Source: Paracoccaceae bacterium (lineage in GTDB: Bacteria > Pseudomonadota > Alphaproteobacteria > Rhodobacterales > Rhodobacteraceae). Taken from it: DNA of 64,000 nt. The stretch is taken from contig JABDLJ010000004.1 of NCBI GenBank assembly GCA_013003075.1, positions 1 through 64,000 on the forward strand, read 5' to 3'. The position numbers and the translations under genes were made by a program. Under the pieces are notes generated by a model, which saw nothing but the letters and a program-made list of their open reading frames with translations, did not search any database and was not told the DNA's origin. Shown piece by piece: positions 18,317 through 26,197 of this stretch (its first letter is position 1; each line of letters starts with the position of its first letter).

Positions 18317-18927
18317 TGGCCGGCTGGTCGCAGCACAAGGGACTTGGCGTGGCGCTGTCGCGCGAAGGCATCGATACCGATCAGTTGATCCCGGCGCGGT
18401 TCATGTCGGCGCCGCGATCAGAAGGCTATGGGCGTTTTCTTCTTCACGATCTGCGCCGCACCGGCGAGACGCCCGACCCCGAGTTTCCGCTCAACCGGCC
18501 CGCAGCGGAGGGCGCATCGGTGCTGGTCGCAGCGCGGAACTTCGGCGGCGGCTCTTCACGCGAGGCGGCGGTCTATGCGCTCGTTGATGCAGGCTTCCGG
18601 GTGGTGATCGCACCGAGCTTTGGGGATATCTTCGCAGGCAACGCGGTGAACAACGGGCTCTTGCCGGCACTCGTATCCGAAGCGGACGGGGCGCGGCTTC
18701 TTGCGGCGCTTGCCGAGCCCACCGAGGTTTCTGTGGATCTGGAGAGTTGCCGGATCCAGGTGCGCGACATCGAGGCCCGCTTTGAGATCGAACCGGTTCG
18801 CCGGACCAAGCTGATCAAGGGTTGGGACGATATCGATCTGACACAGGCCCATGCAGACCAGATCGCGGCATTCCGCGCAAAGCTTGCCGAGACGCGGCCA
18901 TGGGTGTTTCCCGATGCCGAGGCATGA
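18316..18927 (+). CDS. Aconitase-superfamily hydro-lyase, LeuD-like small subunit
   Basis: 203 residues, the swivelling domain partner of the preceding large subunit. Signature segments are EGIDTDQLIPARFM and ARNFGGGSSREAAVYAL; LeuD normally has NFGCGSSREHA, so the Cys is Gly and the substrate-loop His is Ala here. These changes near the active-site serine loop suggest a substrate different from isopropylmalate. ATG 18316 shares its first base with the upstream stop. Confidence 0.9.
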   Translation: MAGWSQHKGLGVALSREGIDTDQLIPARFMSAPRSEGYGRFLLHDLRRTGETPDPEFPLNRPAAEGASVLVAARNFGGGSSREAAVYALVDAGFRVVIAPSFGDIFAGNAVNNGLLPALVSEADGARLLAALAEPTEVSVDLESCRIQVRDIEARFEIEPVRRTKLIKGWDDIDLTQAHADQIAAFRAKLAETRPWVFPDAEA

Positions 18928-18957
18928 CCGGACACGCCGTCCAGGCAACCGCGCACT

Positions 18958-19338
18958 TCAGTCTTCAGGCGGGCCCTTGAGCTCGATCGTGTTCCCGTCC
19001 GGATCGTCGAAATAAAGCGACGGTCCGATGCCTTCGGCGCCAAAGCGCGGGCGGGTCTCACCGGGGGTGATCCCGAACTTACCCAGATGCGCCACAAGGG
19101 CGTCTGCATCGAAGGGCTCGATCCGCAGCGCAACGTGATCGACGTTCCGCCCTGCTCCTTCTTCGGGCGCGGGCAGCAGATCGATCATCGACGCGCCCGC
19201 CGTCAGGTGGACAAGTCCAACCTTCGGGTTGCGCCGCGCAACGGTGCAGCCCAGCACGTCTTCGTAGAACCGTACCGAAGCGTCCTGGTCCTTGACGTAA
19301 AGCACCACATGGTCAATCCGCTGGATTTTGAAATTCAT
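18958..19338 (-). CDS. VOC-family (glyoxalase/dioxygenase fold) protein
   Basis: 126 residues with paired beta-alpha-beta modules: RIDHVVLYVKDQDASVRFYE at the start, NVDHVALRI in the middle and PSLYFDDPDGNTIELKGP at the end. The His (DHVV), His (HVAL) and Glu (IEL) are the usual metal ligands. VOC proteins range from glyoxalase I to epimerases and dioxygenases, so the reaction is open. It follows the second lyase gene with a 4-base overlap. Stop lies just past the LeuD-like gene, convergent. Confidence 0.88.
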   Translation of the reverse strand: MNFKIQRIDHVVLYVKDQDASVRFYEDVLGCTVARRNPKVGLVHLTAGASMIDLLPAPEEGAGRNVDHVALRIEPFDADALVAHLGKFGITPGETRPRFGAEGIGPSLYFDDPDGNTIELKGPPED

Positions 19339-20216
19339 GAGCCAACCTCCTTGCTTGGGCCGAAGCGCTGGCCCAGATCATCGAAATGCGGCGCCCCGAC
19401 GCGTGCCTTGATCTCGTCGAACCCGGCAAGGCGTTCGGGCTCGGATGCGGGGCGCGCGTCTCGCTTCATCGCCGCAAGGGCGCCCCGCACGCCTTGCATC
19501 GCGGCGAGGATGGTGGTGACCGGCGCGCTTACCCGCGCCGCACCGAGGTCCTGCAGTTCGGCGAAGGTGAAAAGAGGGGTGCGCCCGCCTTCCACCATGT
19601 TGATCGAGACGGGCGCGTTGATCTCGCCTATCACGCGGCGGACTTCCTCGCGGGTCTCGATGCCATCGACGAAGACAAGCGTCGCGCCGGCTTCGGCATA
19701 AAGGTTGCCCCGCCGGATCGCCTCATCGACGCCCAGCGGCTGAAGCGCATCGGTGCGCGCGTTGATCACGAAATCGGGGTCCCGGCGGGCGTCGCACGCG
19801 GCGTGGATCTTGCCTGCCATCTTGCCCGCGTCGATGACCGCCTTTCCGGTGAAATGACCGCAGCGTTTCGGTATCACCTGATCTTCAAGGTTGATGCCGG
19901 CGGCCCCGGCAGCCTCGAACTCGCGCACGACATGCCACGTTGTCGCCGCGTCGCCGAAGCCCGTGTCGCCATCGGCCATGACCGGAACGGAGACCGCGCC
20001 GCAGATCACGCGCGTCCGGTCGAGCATCTCGCGGAAGCCAAGAATTCCGATATCCGGCAGCCCGAGGTGGCTTGCGGCGATGCCGAAACCCGAGCACTGG
20101 ACCGCATCGAAGCCCGCGTCCTCGATCAGCATGGCCGAGAGCGCGTCATAGGCCCCTGGCATGACCAGAAGCTCGGGCGCTTGGATCAGCGACTTCAGGC
20201 GGGTCGTGTTGCGCAT
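19335..20216 (-). CDS. Isocitrate lyase/PEP mutase family lyase (copy 2)
   Basis: 293 residues with DGDTGFGDA (82-90), NLEDQ (109-113) and KRCGH (117-121), the metal and catalytic loops of the PEP-mutase/isocitrate-lyase fold. It is less like copies 1 and 3 in the first strand (MPGAYDALSAML). Near the LeuCD-like genes it could cleave the hydrated product, as dimethylmalate lyase does after dimethylmaleate hydratase. First gene of a two-gene operon, divergent from the deacetylase-fold pair. Confidence 0.9.
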   Translation of the reverse strand: MRNTTRLKSLIQAPELLVMPGAYDALSAMLIEDAGFDAVQCSGFGIAASHLGLPDIGILGFREMLDRTRVICGAVSVPVMADGDTGFGDAATTWHVVREFEAAGAAGINLEDQVIPKRCGHFTGKAVIDAGKMAGKIHAACDARRDPDFVINARTDALQPLGVDEAIRRGNLYAEAGATLVFVDGIETREEVRRVIGEINAPVSINMVEGGRTPLFTFAELQDLGAARVSAPVTTILAAMQGVRGALAAMKRDARPASEPERLAGFDEIKARVGAPHFDDLGQRFGPSKEVGS

Positions 20217-20266
20217 GGCCTGCGCTCTCCAGTCTTTCGGTTGCGCGCAGGGTCACACGGATTATT

Positions 20267-20282
20267 GTCACCTGTAAACAGT
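20267..20282. promoter_or_regulatory. CTGTnnACAG operator candidate (site A)
   Basis: GTCACCTGTAAACAGT lies in the 82-base divergent gap between the lyase (19335-20216) and deacetylase-fold (20299) genes. It matches 13 of 16 bases with GTCAACTGTTGACAGT at 34069-34084, which also lies in a divergent gap. CTGT-N2-ACAG is palindromic and fits the GT...AC core of FadR-type GntR sites. The FCD regulator at 38693 is a candidate binder, unproven. Confidence 0.45.
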
Positions 20283-20298
20283 TTGGGGTTCAGCCTCC

Positions 20299-21204
20299 GT
20301 GTCCGAATTCGCGCATGCCGACCGCGCACCATATTCTGCGTGGCCTGACCGTCCGCCCATCCGCTGGCCCGGTGGCGCGCGGGTGGCGCTTTGGGTGGTG
20401 CCCAATGTGGAGCACTACGAGTACCTGCCGCGCCGGTCGAAAAAGCGCGATCCCTGGCCGCGGATGCCGCATCCCGACGTGATCGGCTACGGCACGCGGG
20501 ACTACGGCAACCGCGTTGGTCTGTGGCGCATGTTCGATCTCTTCGACCGGCTTGGGATCTGCGCCACGGTGTCTTTGTCGATGGCAAACTGGGTGCACTA
20601 CCCCGAGATCTTCCAGGCCATGGAAGAGCGAAGCTGGTCGGTGCTGTGCCACGGCATGTACAACACCCGCTATCACTGGAACTATACCGAGACCGAAGAG
20701 CGGGCCGCGATCGCCGAATGCGTGGACCTTTACCACGAGCTTACGGGGCGGCAGTTGCGGGGCTGGTTCTCGCCGGCGGCCTCTTACACGCTCAACACGC
20801 CCGACCTGATCGCCGAGGCCGGGATCACCTACTATGCCGACTGGCACCATGACGACCAGCCGGTGCCGATGCGTGTTCGAAAAGGTGAATTGATTACAGT
20901 TCCTTACACGATGGACTTCAACGATTCCATCTTGCACCGCCAACATTACGAGGCAGCCGACTACGCCGAGATTGCGCGGGATGCTTTCGATACGCTGTAC
21001 GCCGAGGGCGGGCAGGTCATGTGCCTTGCGCTGCATCCCTACATGATGGGCCAGCCGCACCGGATCGGGCATCTCGAACGGCTGCTCGACTACATTCTCG
21101 GCCATGATGGCGTCTGGGCGGCCACCGGTGAACAGATCGCCGACTGGTATCTCGGGCAATGCCAGGATCACATCGCCTGGCACCGCGCCCGCGAGGCGGC
21201 ATGA
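20299..21204 (+). CDS. Polysaccharide deacetylase-fold protein, allantoinase/imidase-like (pair 1, type A)
   Basis: 301 residues from GTG 20299. The fold is the NodB/PuuE-type barrel: WPGGARVALWVVPNVEHYEY, RDYGNRVGLWRMFDLFD, CHGMYNTRYHWN (NodB motif-2 position), DWHHDDQP and ALHPYMMGQPHRI. Classical TFDDG and HSxxH metal motifs are absent, as in PuuE allantoinase-like and cyclic-imide-hydrolase-like relatives, so opening of a cyclic ureide or imide is likelier than sugar deacetylation. No signal peptide. It overlaps its type B partner by 4 bases. The matching type A protein is at 36910. Confidence 0.82.
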   Translation: MSEFAHADRAPYSAWPDRPPIRWPGGARVALWVVPNVEHYEYLPRRSKKRDPWPRMPHPDVIGYGTRDYGNRVGLWRMFDLFDRLGICATVSLSMANWVHYPEIFQAMEERSWSVLCHGMYNTRYHWNYTETEERAAIAECVDLYHELTGRQLRGWFSPAASYTLNTPDLIAEAGITYYADWHHDDQPVPMRVRKGELITVPYTMDFNDSILHRQHYEAADYAEIARDAFDTLYAEGGQVMCLALHPYMMGQPHRIGHLERLLDYILGHDGVWAATGEQIADWYLGQCQDHIAWHRAREAA

Positions 21205-22100
21205 CGACGCCGGCCCCAGGCATGGATCACGGCCACTACCGCTTTTCGGCGATCCCCTCGCGCAAGCCGACCGTCTGGCCGGGCGGGGCACGCATGGCGG
21301 TGACGGTTCTTCTGCATCTCGAATACTGGGAGCTGGAGCCGCCCCGGGACGCGATCCGGGACAATCGGTTTACCGGTGAATACGGGTTCTATTTCCCCGA
21401 GTTCCGCCCCTTCACGCAACGGGAATACGGCAACCGCATCGGGATCTTTCGCGTATTGGATTTGCTTGAAGGCACGCCCTTCAGGATCACGGTCGCTGCA
21501 AATTCCATGGCGCTCGAACGCTATCCGGAGCTTGTCGAGCGCCTGAAGGCGCGTGGCTGCGAGTTCGCGGCCCATGGCGAAGCGCAGACACGGATGCTGT
21601 CGTCCGGGATGTCCCAAGACGAGGAGCGCAGCGCCATTGCACGGGTGACCGACGCCTTCGAGGCGCATCTCGGCGCCCGCCCCGCGGGATGGCTTGGTCC
21701 GGACAGCGGCGAGAGCGCGCGCACACCCCAGCTTCTGGCCGAGGCCGGGTATCGCTATTTGCTGGACTGGCCGAACGACGATCAGCCGTACTCGATGACG
21801 ACGAAGCCGCCGCTTGTCTCGGTACCCAACCAGATGGAATGGGACGACGTGACCGCGCTTTGGCTGCGCAAGGTTCCGACCTCTCGCTATCCCGATCTTG
21901 TCGGCGAAGCGGCAAAGCGGCTTGCGGGCGAGGGCGGGCGAAGCTTTGTGGTGTCGCTGCATCCTTGGGTGATCGGGCAGCCGCACCGTGTGAAGCACCT
22001 GCGTGCGGCGCTGGGCCGGCTGGCCGCGCTTGACGGGCTATGGCACGCCACAGCGGGCGAGATGGCAGAGCACATGCGCGCGCTCTGGGGCTGGCGATGA
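21201..22100 (+). CDS. Polysaccharide deacetylase-fold protein (pair 1, type B)
   Basis: 299 residues from ATG 21201 (ATGA overlap with type A). Family landmarks are WPGGARMAVTVLLHLEYWEL, EYGNRIGIFRVLDLLE, AAHGEAQTRML, DWPNDDQPYSM and SLHPWVIGQPHR. It is homologous to type A but distinct: HGEA replaces HG(M/L)YNTRYHW. Adjacent, overlapping, unequal paralogues suggest a heteromeric enzyme. Its counterpart at 37785 shares the same features. Confidence 0.82.
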   Translation: MTTPAPGMDHGHYRFSAIPSRKPTVWPGGARMAVTVLLHLEYWELEPPRDAIRDNRFTGEYGFYFPEFRPFTQREYGNRIGIFRVLDLLEGTPFRITVAANSMALERYPELVERLKARGCEFAAHGEAQTRMLSSGMSQDEERSAIARVTDAFEAHLGARPAGWLGPDSGESARTPQLLAEAGYRYLLDWPNDDQPYSMTTKPPLVSVPNQMEWDDVTALWLRKVPTSRYPDLVGEAAKRLAGEGGRSFVVSLHPWVIGQPHRVKHLRAALGRLAALDGLWHATAGEMAEHMRALWGWR

Positions 22101-22399
22101 GCCAGACACTTGCCGATATCGCACCGGTGATCCGATCGAAGAACGCCGGGCCGACGCTTCTGACGATCGACGTCATGTTCAAGGACAGCGCAGCGTATCG
22201 GCGGGGTCTGGCCGCCGTAACCCGGGACACGGTCGCAAAGCTCTATGGTCTTGAACCCGGGGCCGTGAAACTCGCGCCGTATCCGCCTGCCTTGGCGTTG
22301 AAAATCACGATCCCACGTTTGGTCACTGCCGGATCGCCGGGCGACCGGGATGTCTACGGCGCGCAACAACACGCGCCGCTGCTGACGGTGCCGGCGTGA
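22097..22399 (+). CDS. DUF4387 family protein
   Basis: 100 residues: IRSKNAGPTLLTIDVMF near the start and SPGDRDVYGAQQHAPLL at the end are the marks of DUF4387, a small family that is usually encoded next to AtuA-like (DUF1446) genes. Function is unknown; a subunit or partner of the AtuA-like protein is likely since the two genes overlap by 4 bases. ATG 22097 overlaps the preceding stop. Confidence 0.85.
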   Translation: MSQTLADIAPVIRSKNAGPTLLTIDVMFKDSAAYRRGLAAVTRDTVAKLYGLEPGAVKLAPYPPALALKITIPRLVTAGSPGDRDVYGAQQHAPLLTVPA

Positions 22400-23790
22400 G
22401 TGCCTTCACGCGCCTGCGCGACAGATGGCCAGGGCCCGATGCGCCGCTTCGAATACTGGGCGCATCGGGCCAGCTTGGGCTGGGTATCCCCGAAGAGGCC
22501 TTCAGACGCGGCATCGCAGCGCGGCCCCACGTGATCGCAGCTGACATGGGATCGGTCGATCCCGGGCCGGCCTACCTTGGTTCGGGCCGCATGGCGGCGC
22601 CGAAGGCGCTGGTCCGGCGCGATCTTGAGCTGGTTCTCAAGGCGGCGCGCGATCTGGACGTGCCGCTTCTGATTGGCAGCGCCGGCACGGCGGGGGCGGC
22701 GCCGCATCTCGAAGAGGTGCGAGCGATCTTGGCGGAAGTGGCTGCAGCAGCGGGCCTGTCCTTTCGTCTTGGACTGATCCGCTCGGACGTGCCGGGCGCG
22801 TCGGTGGAAGCTGCCCTGACCGATGGCCGCCTTCGGCCGATCGGGGATCTGCCGGCCGATCACGCGGCGATCCGCGCGCTGCCGCATATCGTCGCCCAGG
22901 CAGGAATGGCGCCCTTCATCAAGGCGTTGGAGCAGGGGGCGGATGTCGTCCTTGCGGGGCGCGCCTGCGACACAGCGCCCTTCGCCGTCATCCCGGTATT
23001 GCTTGGCTACGAGGTCGGGCCGGCCATGCACATGGGCAAGATCCTCGAATGCACGTCGCTTTGCTGCGAGCCGGGTGGGCGCGATGCGATCCTTGGAACG
23101 CTGGAGGGTGACAGTTTCACGCTAGAGAGCATGTCGCCCGAGCGCCGCGCCACACCGCGTTCGGTCGCGGCACACGCCTTGTACGAGCAGGCCGACCCGT
23201 TCGAGTTCCGCGAGCCTGCCGGAGCCGTACGGCTTGATCAGGCGCGCTACGAGGCCGCGGGCGACCGGCGCGTGCGGGTCAGTGGGGCGCGGTGGGAGCC
23301 TGCCGAAAAGCCCACCGTCAAAATCGAGGGCGCCCGGCGGATCGGAGCACGCGCCGTGGGAATTTATGCCGCGGCAGATCCTGAGTTCATTCGTCAAAGC
23401 GATCAGATACTGCGTGACGTGCAAGCCAATGTGCGGCAAATCGTGCCCGGGAACTGGTCGCTTTACGTGCGCCGGTACGGCATTGACGGGGTGACACCTG
23501 CGCCAGAGGGTTCGGCTCCGCACGAGATCGCGCTTCTCATCGAGTGCGTCGCGCCGTCGGCCGAACGCGCGCGCACCGCGCTGGCCGCTATGCGCCAGCA
23601 GCTTTTGCATTTCGGATTTCCCGGCCGCCGGGCGACGGGTGGCAACCTTGCAATTGCCTTCACGCCTGCCGAGCTTGATGCCGGCGAGGCATGGGAATTC
23701 TCACTCTATCACATCATGGAACTGCAGACCGAGGCGGCGCTTGACGCTCTTTTCCCGGTCTCGGTCGAAACCATCGGAGGACAGCCATGA
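22396..23790 (+). CDS. AtuA-like (acyclic terpene utilization, DUF1446) protein
   Basis: 464 residues from GTG 22396. ILGASGQLGLGIPEEAF and VIAADMGSVDPGPAYLGSG at the N-terminus, AGRACDTAPFA centrally and GFPGRRATGGNLAIAFTPAE near the end match the AtuA/DUF1446 family. AtuA is needed for citronellol/geraniol growth in pseudomonads, but its reaction is unclear, and this branch without carboxylase genes probably serves another acid. It is translationally coupled to DUF4387 and to the cysteine hydrolase. Confidence 0.88.
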   Translation: MSAFTRLRDRWPGPDAPLRILGASGQLGLGIPEEAFRRGIAARPHVIAADMGSVDPGPAYLGSGRMAAPKALVRRDLELVLKAARDLDVPLLIGSAGTAGAAPHLEEVRAILAEVAAAAGLSFRLGLIRSDVPGASVEAALTDGRLRPIGDLPADHAAIRALPHIVAQAGMAPFIKALEQGADVVLAGRACDTAPFAVIPVLLGYEVGPAMHMGKILECTSLCCEPGGRDAILGTLEGDSFTLESMSPERRATPRSVAAHALYEQADPFEFREPAGAVRLDQARYEAAGDRRVRVSGARWEPAEKPTVKIEGARRIGARAVGIYAAADPEFIRQSDQILRDVQANVRQIVPGNWSLYVRRYGIDGVTPAPEGSAPHEIALLIECVAPSAERARTALAAMRQQLLHFGFPGRRATGGNLAIAFTPAELDAGEAWEFSLYHIMELQTEAALDALFPVSVETIGGQP

Positions 23791-24461
23791 CCGATACCCC
23801 TGAAACCGCCGACTACGTGCAGGCTTTCACGACCGACCGGCCTGTCGATCCCTCTCGTGCGGCGCTTGTCATCATCGATATGCAATATGCGACCGGGCAC
23901 CGGGACGGGGCGCTTGCCAAGCGCATGAAGGCCGAGGGCAAGGGCACGACCGACTGGCGGTTCGAGCGCATCCACGCGCTGGTCATTCCGAACACCCGGC
24001 GGCTGATCGAGGCGATGCGCCGCTGCGGAGGCGAGGTGATATATGTCACGATCGGTGCGGCGCGCGAAGATTGCGCAGACGCACCGATCCACATGCGGAA
24101 GTTCTTCCAGGATGTCGGCAACTACGAAGGCGCGCCAGAGCACCGGATCATCGAAGAGCTCGCGCCCGCGCAAGACGATTACGTCTTGCGAAAGACCTCG
24201 ATCGGGGCCTTTGCTTCGACCGGGATAGACCATCTGCTTCGCAGTCTGGACCGCGAGGCTCTGTTCATGACCGGGGTTTCGACCAACATGTGCGTCGAGA
24301 CGACGGCGCGCGAAGCGGCCGACCGGGGCTACGCGGTCACGCTAGTCGAGGATGCCTGCGCCACGACGCACAAGGATCTGCACGAAAACACCCTTCGCAA
24401 CTTCCAGAGGTTCTTCGGCAAGGTACGGTCTACGGACGAAGCGCTGGGCCTTCTTGGCTAG
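23787..24461 (+). CDS. Cysteine hydrolase, isochorismatase family (amidase-like)
   Basis: 224 residues with the full triad: Asp (VIIDMQYATG, about 29-38), Lys (DDYVLRKTSIGAF) and Cys in TGVSTNMCVETTAREA. Unlike the 11031 product it keeps the nucleophile. This fold includes maleamate amidase, N-carbamoylsarcosine amidase, RutB and biuret hydrolase, so a half-amide or carbamate product of ring opening is the likely substrate. Last gene of the 20299 operon. Its TAG stop shares the sequence CTAG with the convergent NTF2-like gene. Confidence 0.9.
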   Translation: MTDTPETADYVQAFTTDRPVDPSRAALVIIDMQYATGHRDGALAKRMKAEGKGTTDWRFERIHALVIPNTRRLIEAMRRCGGEVIYVTIGAAREDCADAPIHMRKFFQDVGNYEGAPEHRIIEELAPAQDDYVLRKTSIGAFASTGIDHLLRSLDREALFMTGVSTNMCVETTAREAADRGYAVTLVEDACATTHKDLHENTLRNFQRFFGKVRSTDEALGLLG

Positions 24462-24835
24462 GTCTGGATCGTGTTCTCGCCTGCCATGTAGACCTGCACA
24501 CGCGAAATGCGGCCGTCAGTGACCGAAAAGACGTTCGCGTTCGATTTGGGCGGACCCGCGCCGGCACCGGAATAGGTGACGGTGAACTGGCTGGCGATCC
24601 GTCCGCAGGCGGCCGAAGGTGTGTGCGTGAAGTCGTGGTGGCGGGCCCGCATGTGACCCCGCCAACGCGTCGCGAACAGCTCGCAAATGGCGGCACGCCC
24701 ATCATAGGCGATGCCATGGGTTTCGATGGTCAGCGTGCAGGCTTCGCTCAGGCATCCCGCCAGAGCTTCGGGTTCGCGGTCATCCAGAGCGGTGAAATAA
24801 CGCTCGGCCAATCGTATCAGGTCCGCATCTGTCAC
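24458..24835 (-). CDS. SnoaL/NTF2-like protein (tandem copy 2)
   Basis: 125 residues. LIRLAERYFTALDDREPEAL, then YDGRAAICELFATRW and SNANVFSVTDGRISRVQVYM form the cone-shaped NTF2-like domain, a small pocket protein that acts as an isomerase, cyclase or hydratase in different families or as a ligand binder. It is clearly related to the gene just upstream (24832-25218), with which it overlaps by 4 bases, so a heterodimer is possible. Role inferred only from context. Confidence 0.82.
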   Translation of the reverse strand: MTDADLIRLAERYFTALDDREPEALAGCLSEACTLTIETHGIAYDGRAAICELFATRWRGHMRARHHDFTHTPSAACGRIASQFTVTYSGAGAGPPKSNANVFSVTDGRISRVQVYMAGENTIQT

Positions 24836-25218
24836 TCGGTATCCTTCAACGTGTTCGCCCCGGTCATGTAGACCGCGACGGCTGAAAAGCGTCCCTTTTT
24901 GACCTCGAAGAAATTGCAGTTGGATTTGTGGGTCAGGCGACCGTCATGTTCCGTGTTCTCAACGGTGAAGCGGGCTGCAATACGGCCGCCCTCGGGGTCG
25001 CAGACATACGCGAAGCGGTGATGCAGGACCGCCTGGTGGTTCGACCAGAGGCGGCGAAACATTTCGGCAATCCCGTCATGACCTTCAAGCCGGACGCCGT
25101 GGGTCTCGACAGTGAAGACGCAATCCGACGTCAGCGTGGCGAGCAGTTCTGCGAGATCTTCCCCATCGACGGCGGCGAAATAGCGCTGAACCAGAGCGAT
25201 CTGCTCATCGCGGGTCAT
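24832..25218 (-). CDS. SnoaL/NTF2-like protein (tandem copy 1)
   Basis: 128 residues: LVQRYFAAVDGEDLAELLAT, ETHGVRLEGHDGIAEMF and SNCNFFEVKKGRFSAVAVYM. The two tandem proteins share the THG...G..AI.E(L/M)F and KSN.N.F.V..GR.S.V.VYM pattern, showing local duplication. It overlaps the deacetylase-fold gene upstream by 4 bases, so ring-opening enzyme and pocket proteins are co-made. Confidence 0.82.
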   Translation of the reverse strand: MTRDEQIALVQRYFAAVDGEDLAELLATLTSDCVFTVETHGVRLEGHDGIAEMFRRLWSNHQAVLHHRFAYVCDPEGGRIAARFTVENTEHDGRLTHKSNCNFFEVKKGRFSAVAVYMTGANTLKDTE

Positions 25219-26114
25219 CTTGGTGCTCCTGGTACGGTTCCATGGGGCAAGCGGGCGACGGCGTCCGCCACCTGGCCGGGCGTGGCCAGCCAGATGTCGT
25301 CGCGATGCGCGAGCACGTGGGCCAATGCCCGGCGAAGGGCGCGAAGCCGGTAGGGTTGGCCGATCACGAAGGGATGGAGCACGACGCTGAAGACAAGCGG
25401 ATATTTCGCCGAGAGGTGCAGCATCTCGTCGAACTGGTCGATCATCATCGCCTCGAACTCGCGCCCGGTGTGATGGCGGAAGACGAGGGCAGGAGAATCG
25501 TTGACTTCAATAGAGTAGGGCACCGACAGGATCGGTCCCGCACGGGTGCGCATCCAGAACGGCTGATCGTCGGCGGGCCAATCGAGGTGATAGGTGTAGC
25601 CTGCCTCTTTCAGCAGATCGGCGGTGTGCGATGACTGCACGATGTAGGGGCCGAGCCACCCCTTTGGCGGCGCACCGAAATGGCGCGTGATGGCCTCGGT
25701 TGTTTCGGCAATAAGCCGGCGCTCATCGTCCTCGCTCATGCCGTCCTGGCGTTCGGAATTCGTGCGGCCGTGGCCGATCACCTCATCGCCCCGCGCCCGG
25801 ATGCGGGCCACGATCTGCGGTGCGTAGTCGAGCGCGGCCGCGTTCACATTGTGCGAACATGGCAGACCGAGATCATCCAGCAGGTCGAACATATACCATT
25901 GCCCGACCCGGTTGCCGTAGTCGCGCCAGGCGTAATTCCGGGTCGTTTGGGGCGCGCCGGGCATCGTGTGGTCACTGCCCAGACCCGTCAGGTAAGAGAA
26001 ATGCTCGATGTTGTTGCAGATACAGACGGCGAGCCGCTTGCCGCCTGGCCAGTCGTAGACCGCGCGTTCGGGCAGGGGCACGTAGTCGTATCGGTCGTGG
26101 GCTTTCATCTCCAT
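25215..26114 (-). CDS. Polysaccharide deacetylase-fold protein, allantoinase/imidase-like (single copy)
   Basis: 299 residues from ATG 26114 (ATG 26108 also possible; neither has a clear ribosome site). Landmarks: WPGGKRLAVCICNNIEHFSY, RDYGNRVGQWYMFDLLDDLG, GHGRTNSERQDGMSEDDE, DWPADDQPFWM and LHPFVIGQPYRLRAL. The HGRTNSER segment differs from types A and B of the two pairs, so it forms a third subgroup. Operon partners are the two NTF2-like proteins. Likely a cytoplasmic amidohydrolase on a cyclic amide or ureide, by analogy. Confidence 0.82.
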   Translation of the reverse strand: MEMKAHDRYDYVPLPERAVYDWPGGKRLAVCICNNIEHFSYLTGLGSDHTMPGAPQTTRNYAWRDYGNRVGQWYMFDLLDDLGLPCSHNVNAAALDYAPQIVARIRARGDEVIGHGRTNSERQDGMSEDDERRLIAETTEAITRHFGAPPKGWLGPYIVQSSHTADLLKEAGYTYHLDWPADDQPFWMRTRAGPILSVPYSIEVNDSPALVFRHHTGREFEAMMIDQFDEMLHLSAKYPLVFSVVLHPFVIGQPYRLRALRRALAHVLAHRDDIWLATPGQVADAVARLPHGTVPGAPR

Positions 26115-26197
26115 GACGCGAGGTTGACAACGACACGGCCATTTCGTCAACTTCTCATCGTCTTGTGCGGTTGTGAGGTGAGGGGGAGATCGGCAGA

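Noticed and set aside
16910-18927. LeuCD as leucine biosynthesis genes
   Set aside because: No leuA is nearby, the IPMDH-like gene at 44360 sits with tcuAB, the small-subunit loop is altered, and the setting is catabolic.
20299-22100. Cell-wall or chitin deacetylases
   Set aside because: The proteins have the fold but no TFDDG or HSxxH metal motifs and no signal peptides, and lie among amide-cleaving enzymes.
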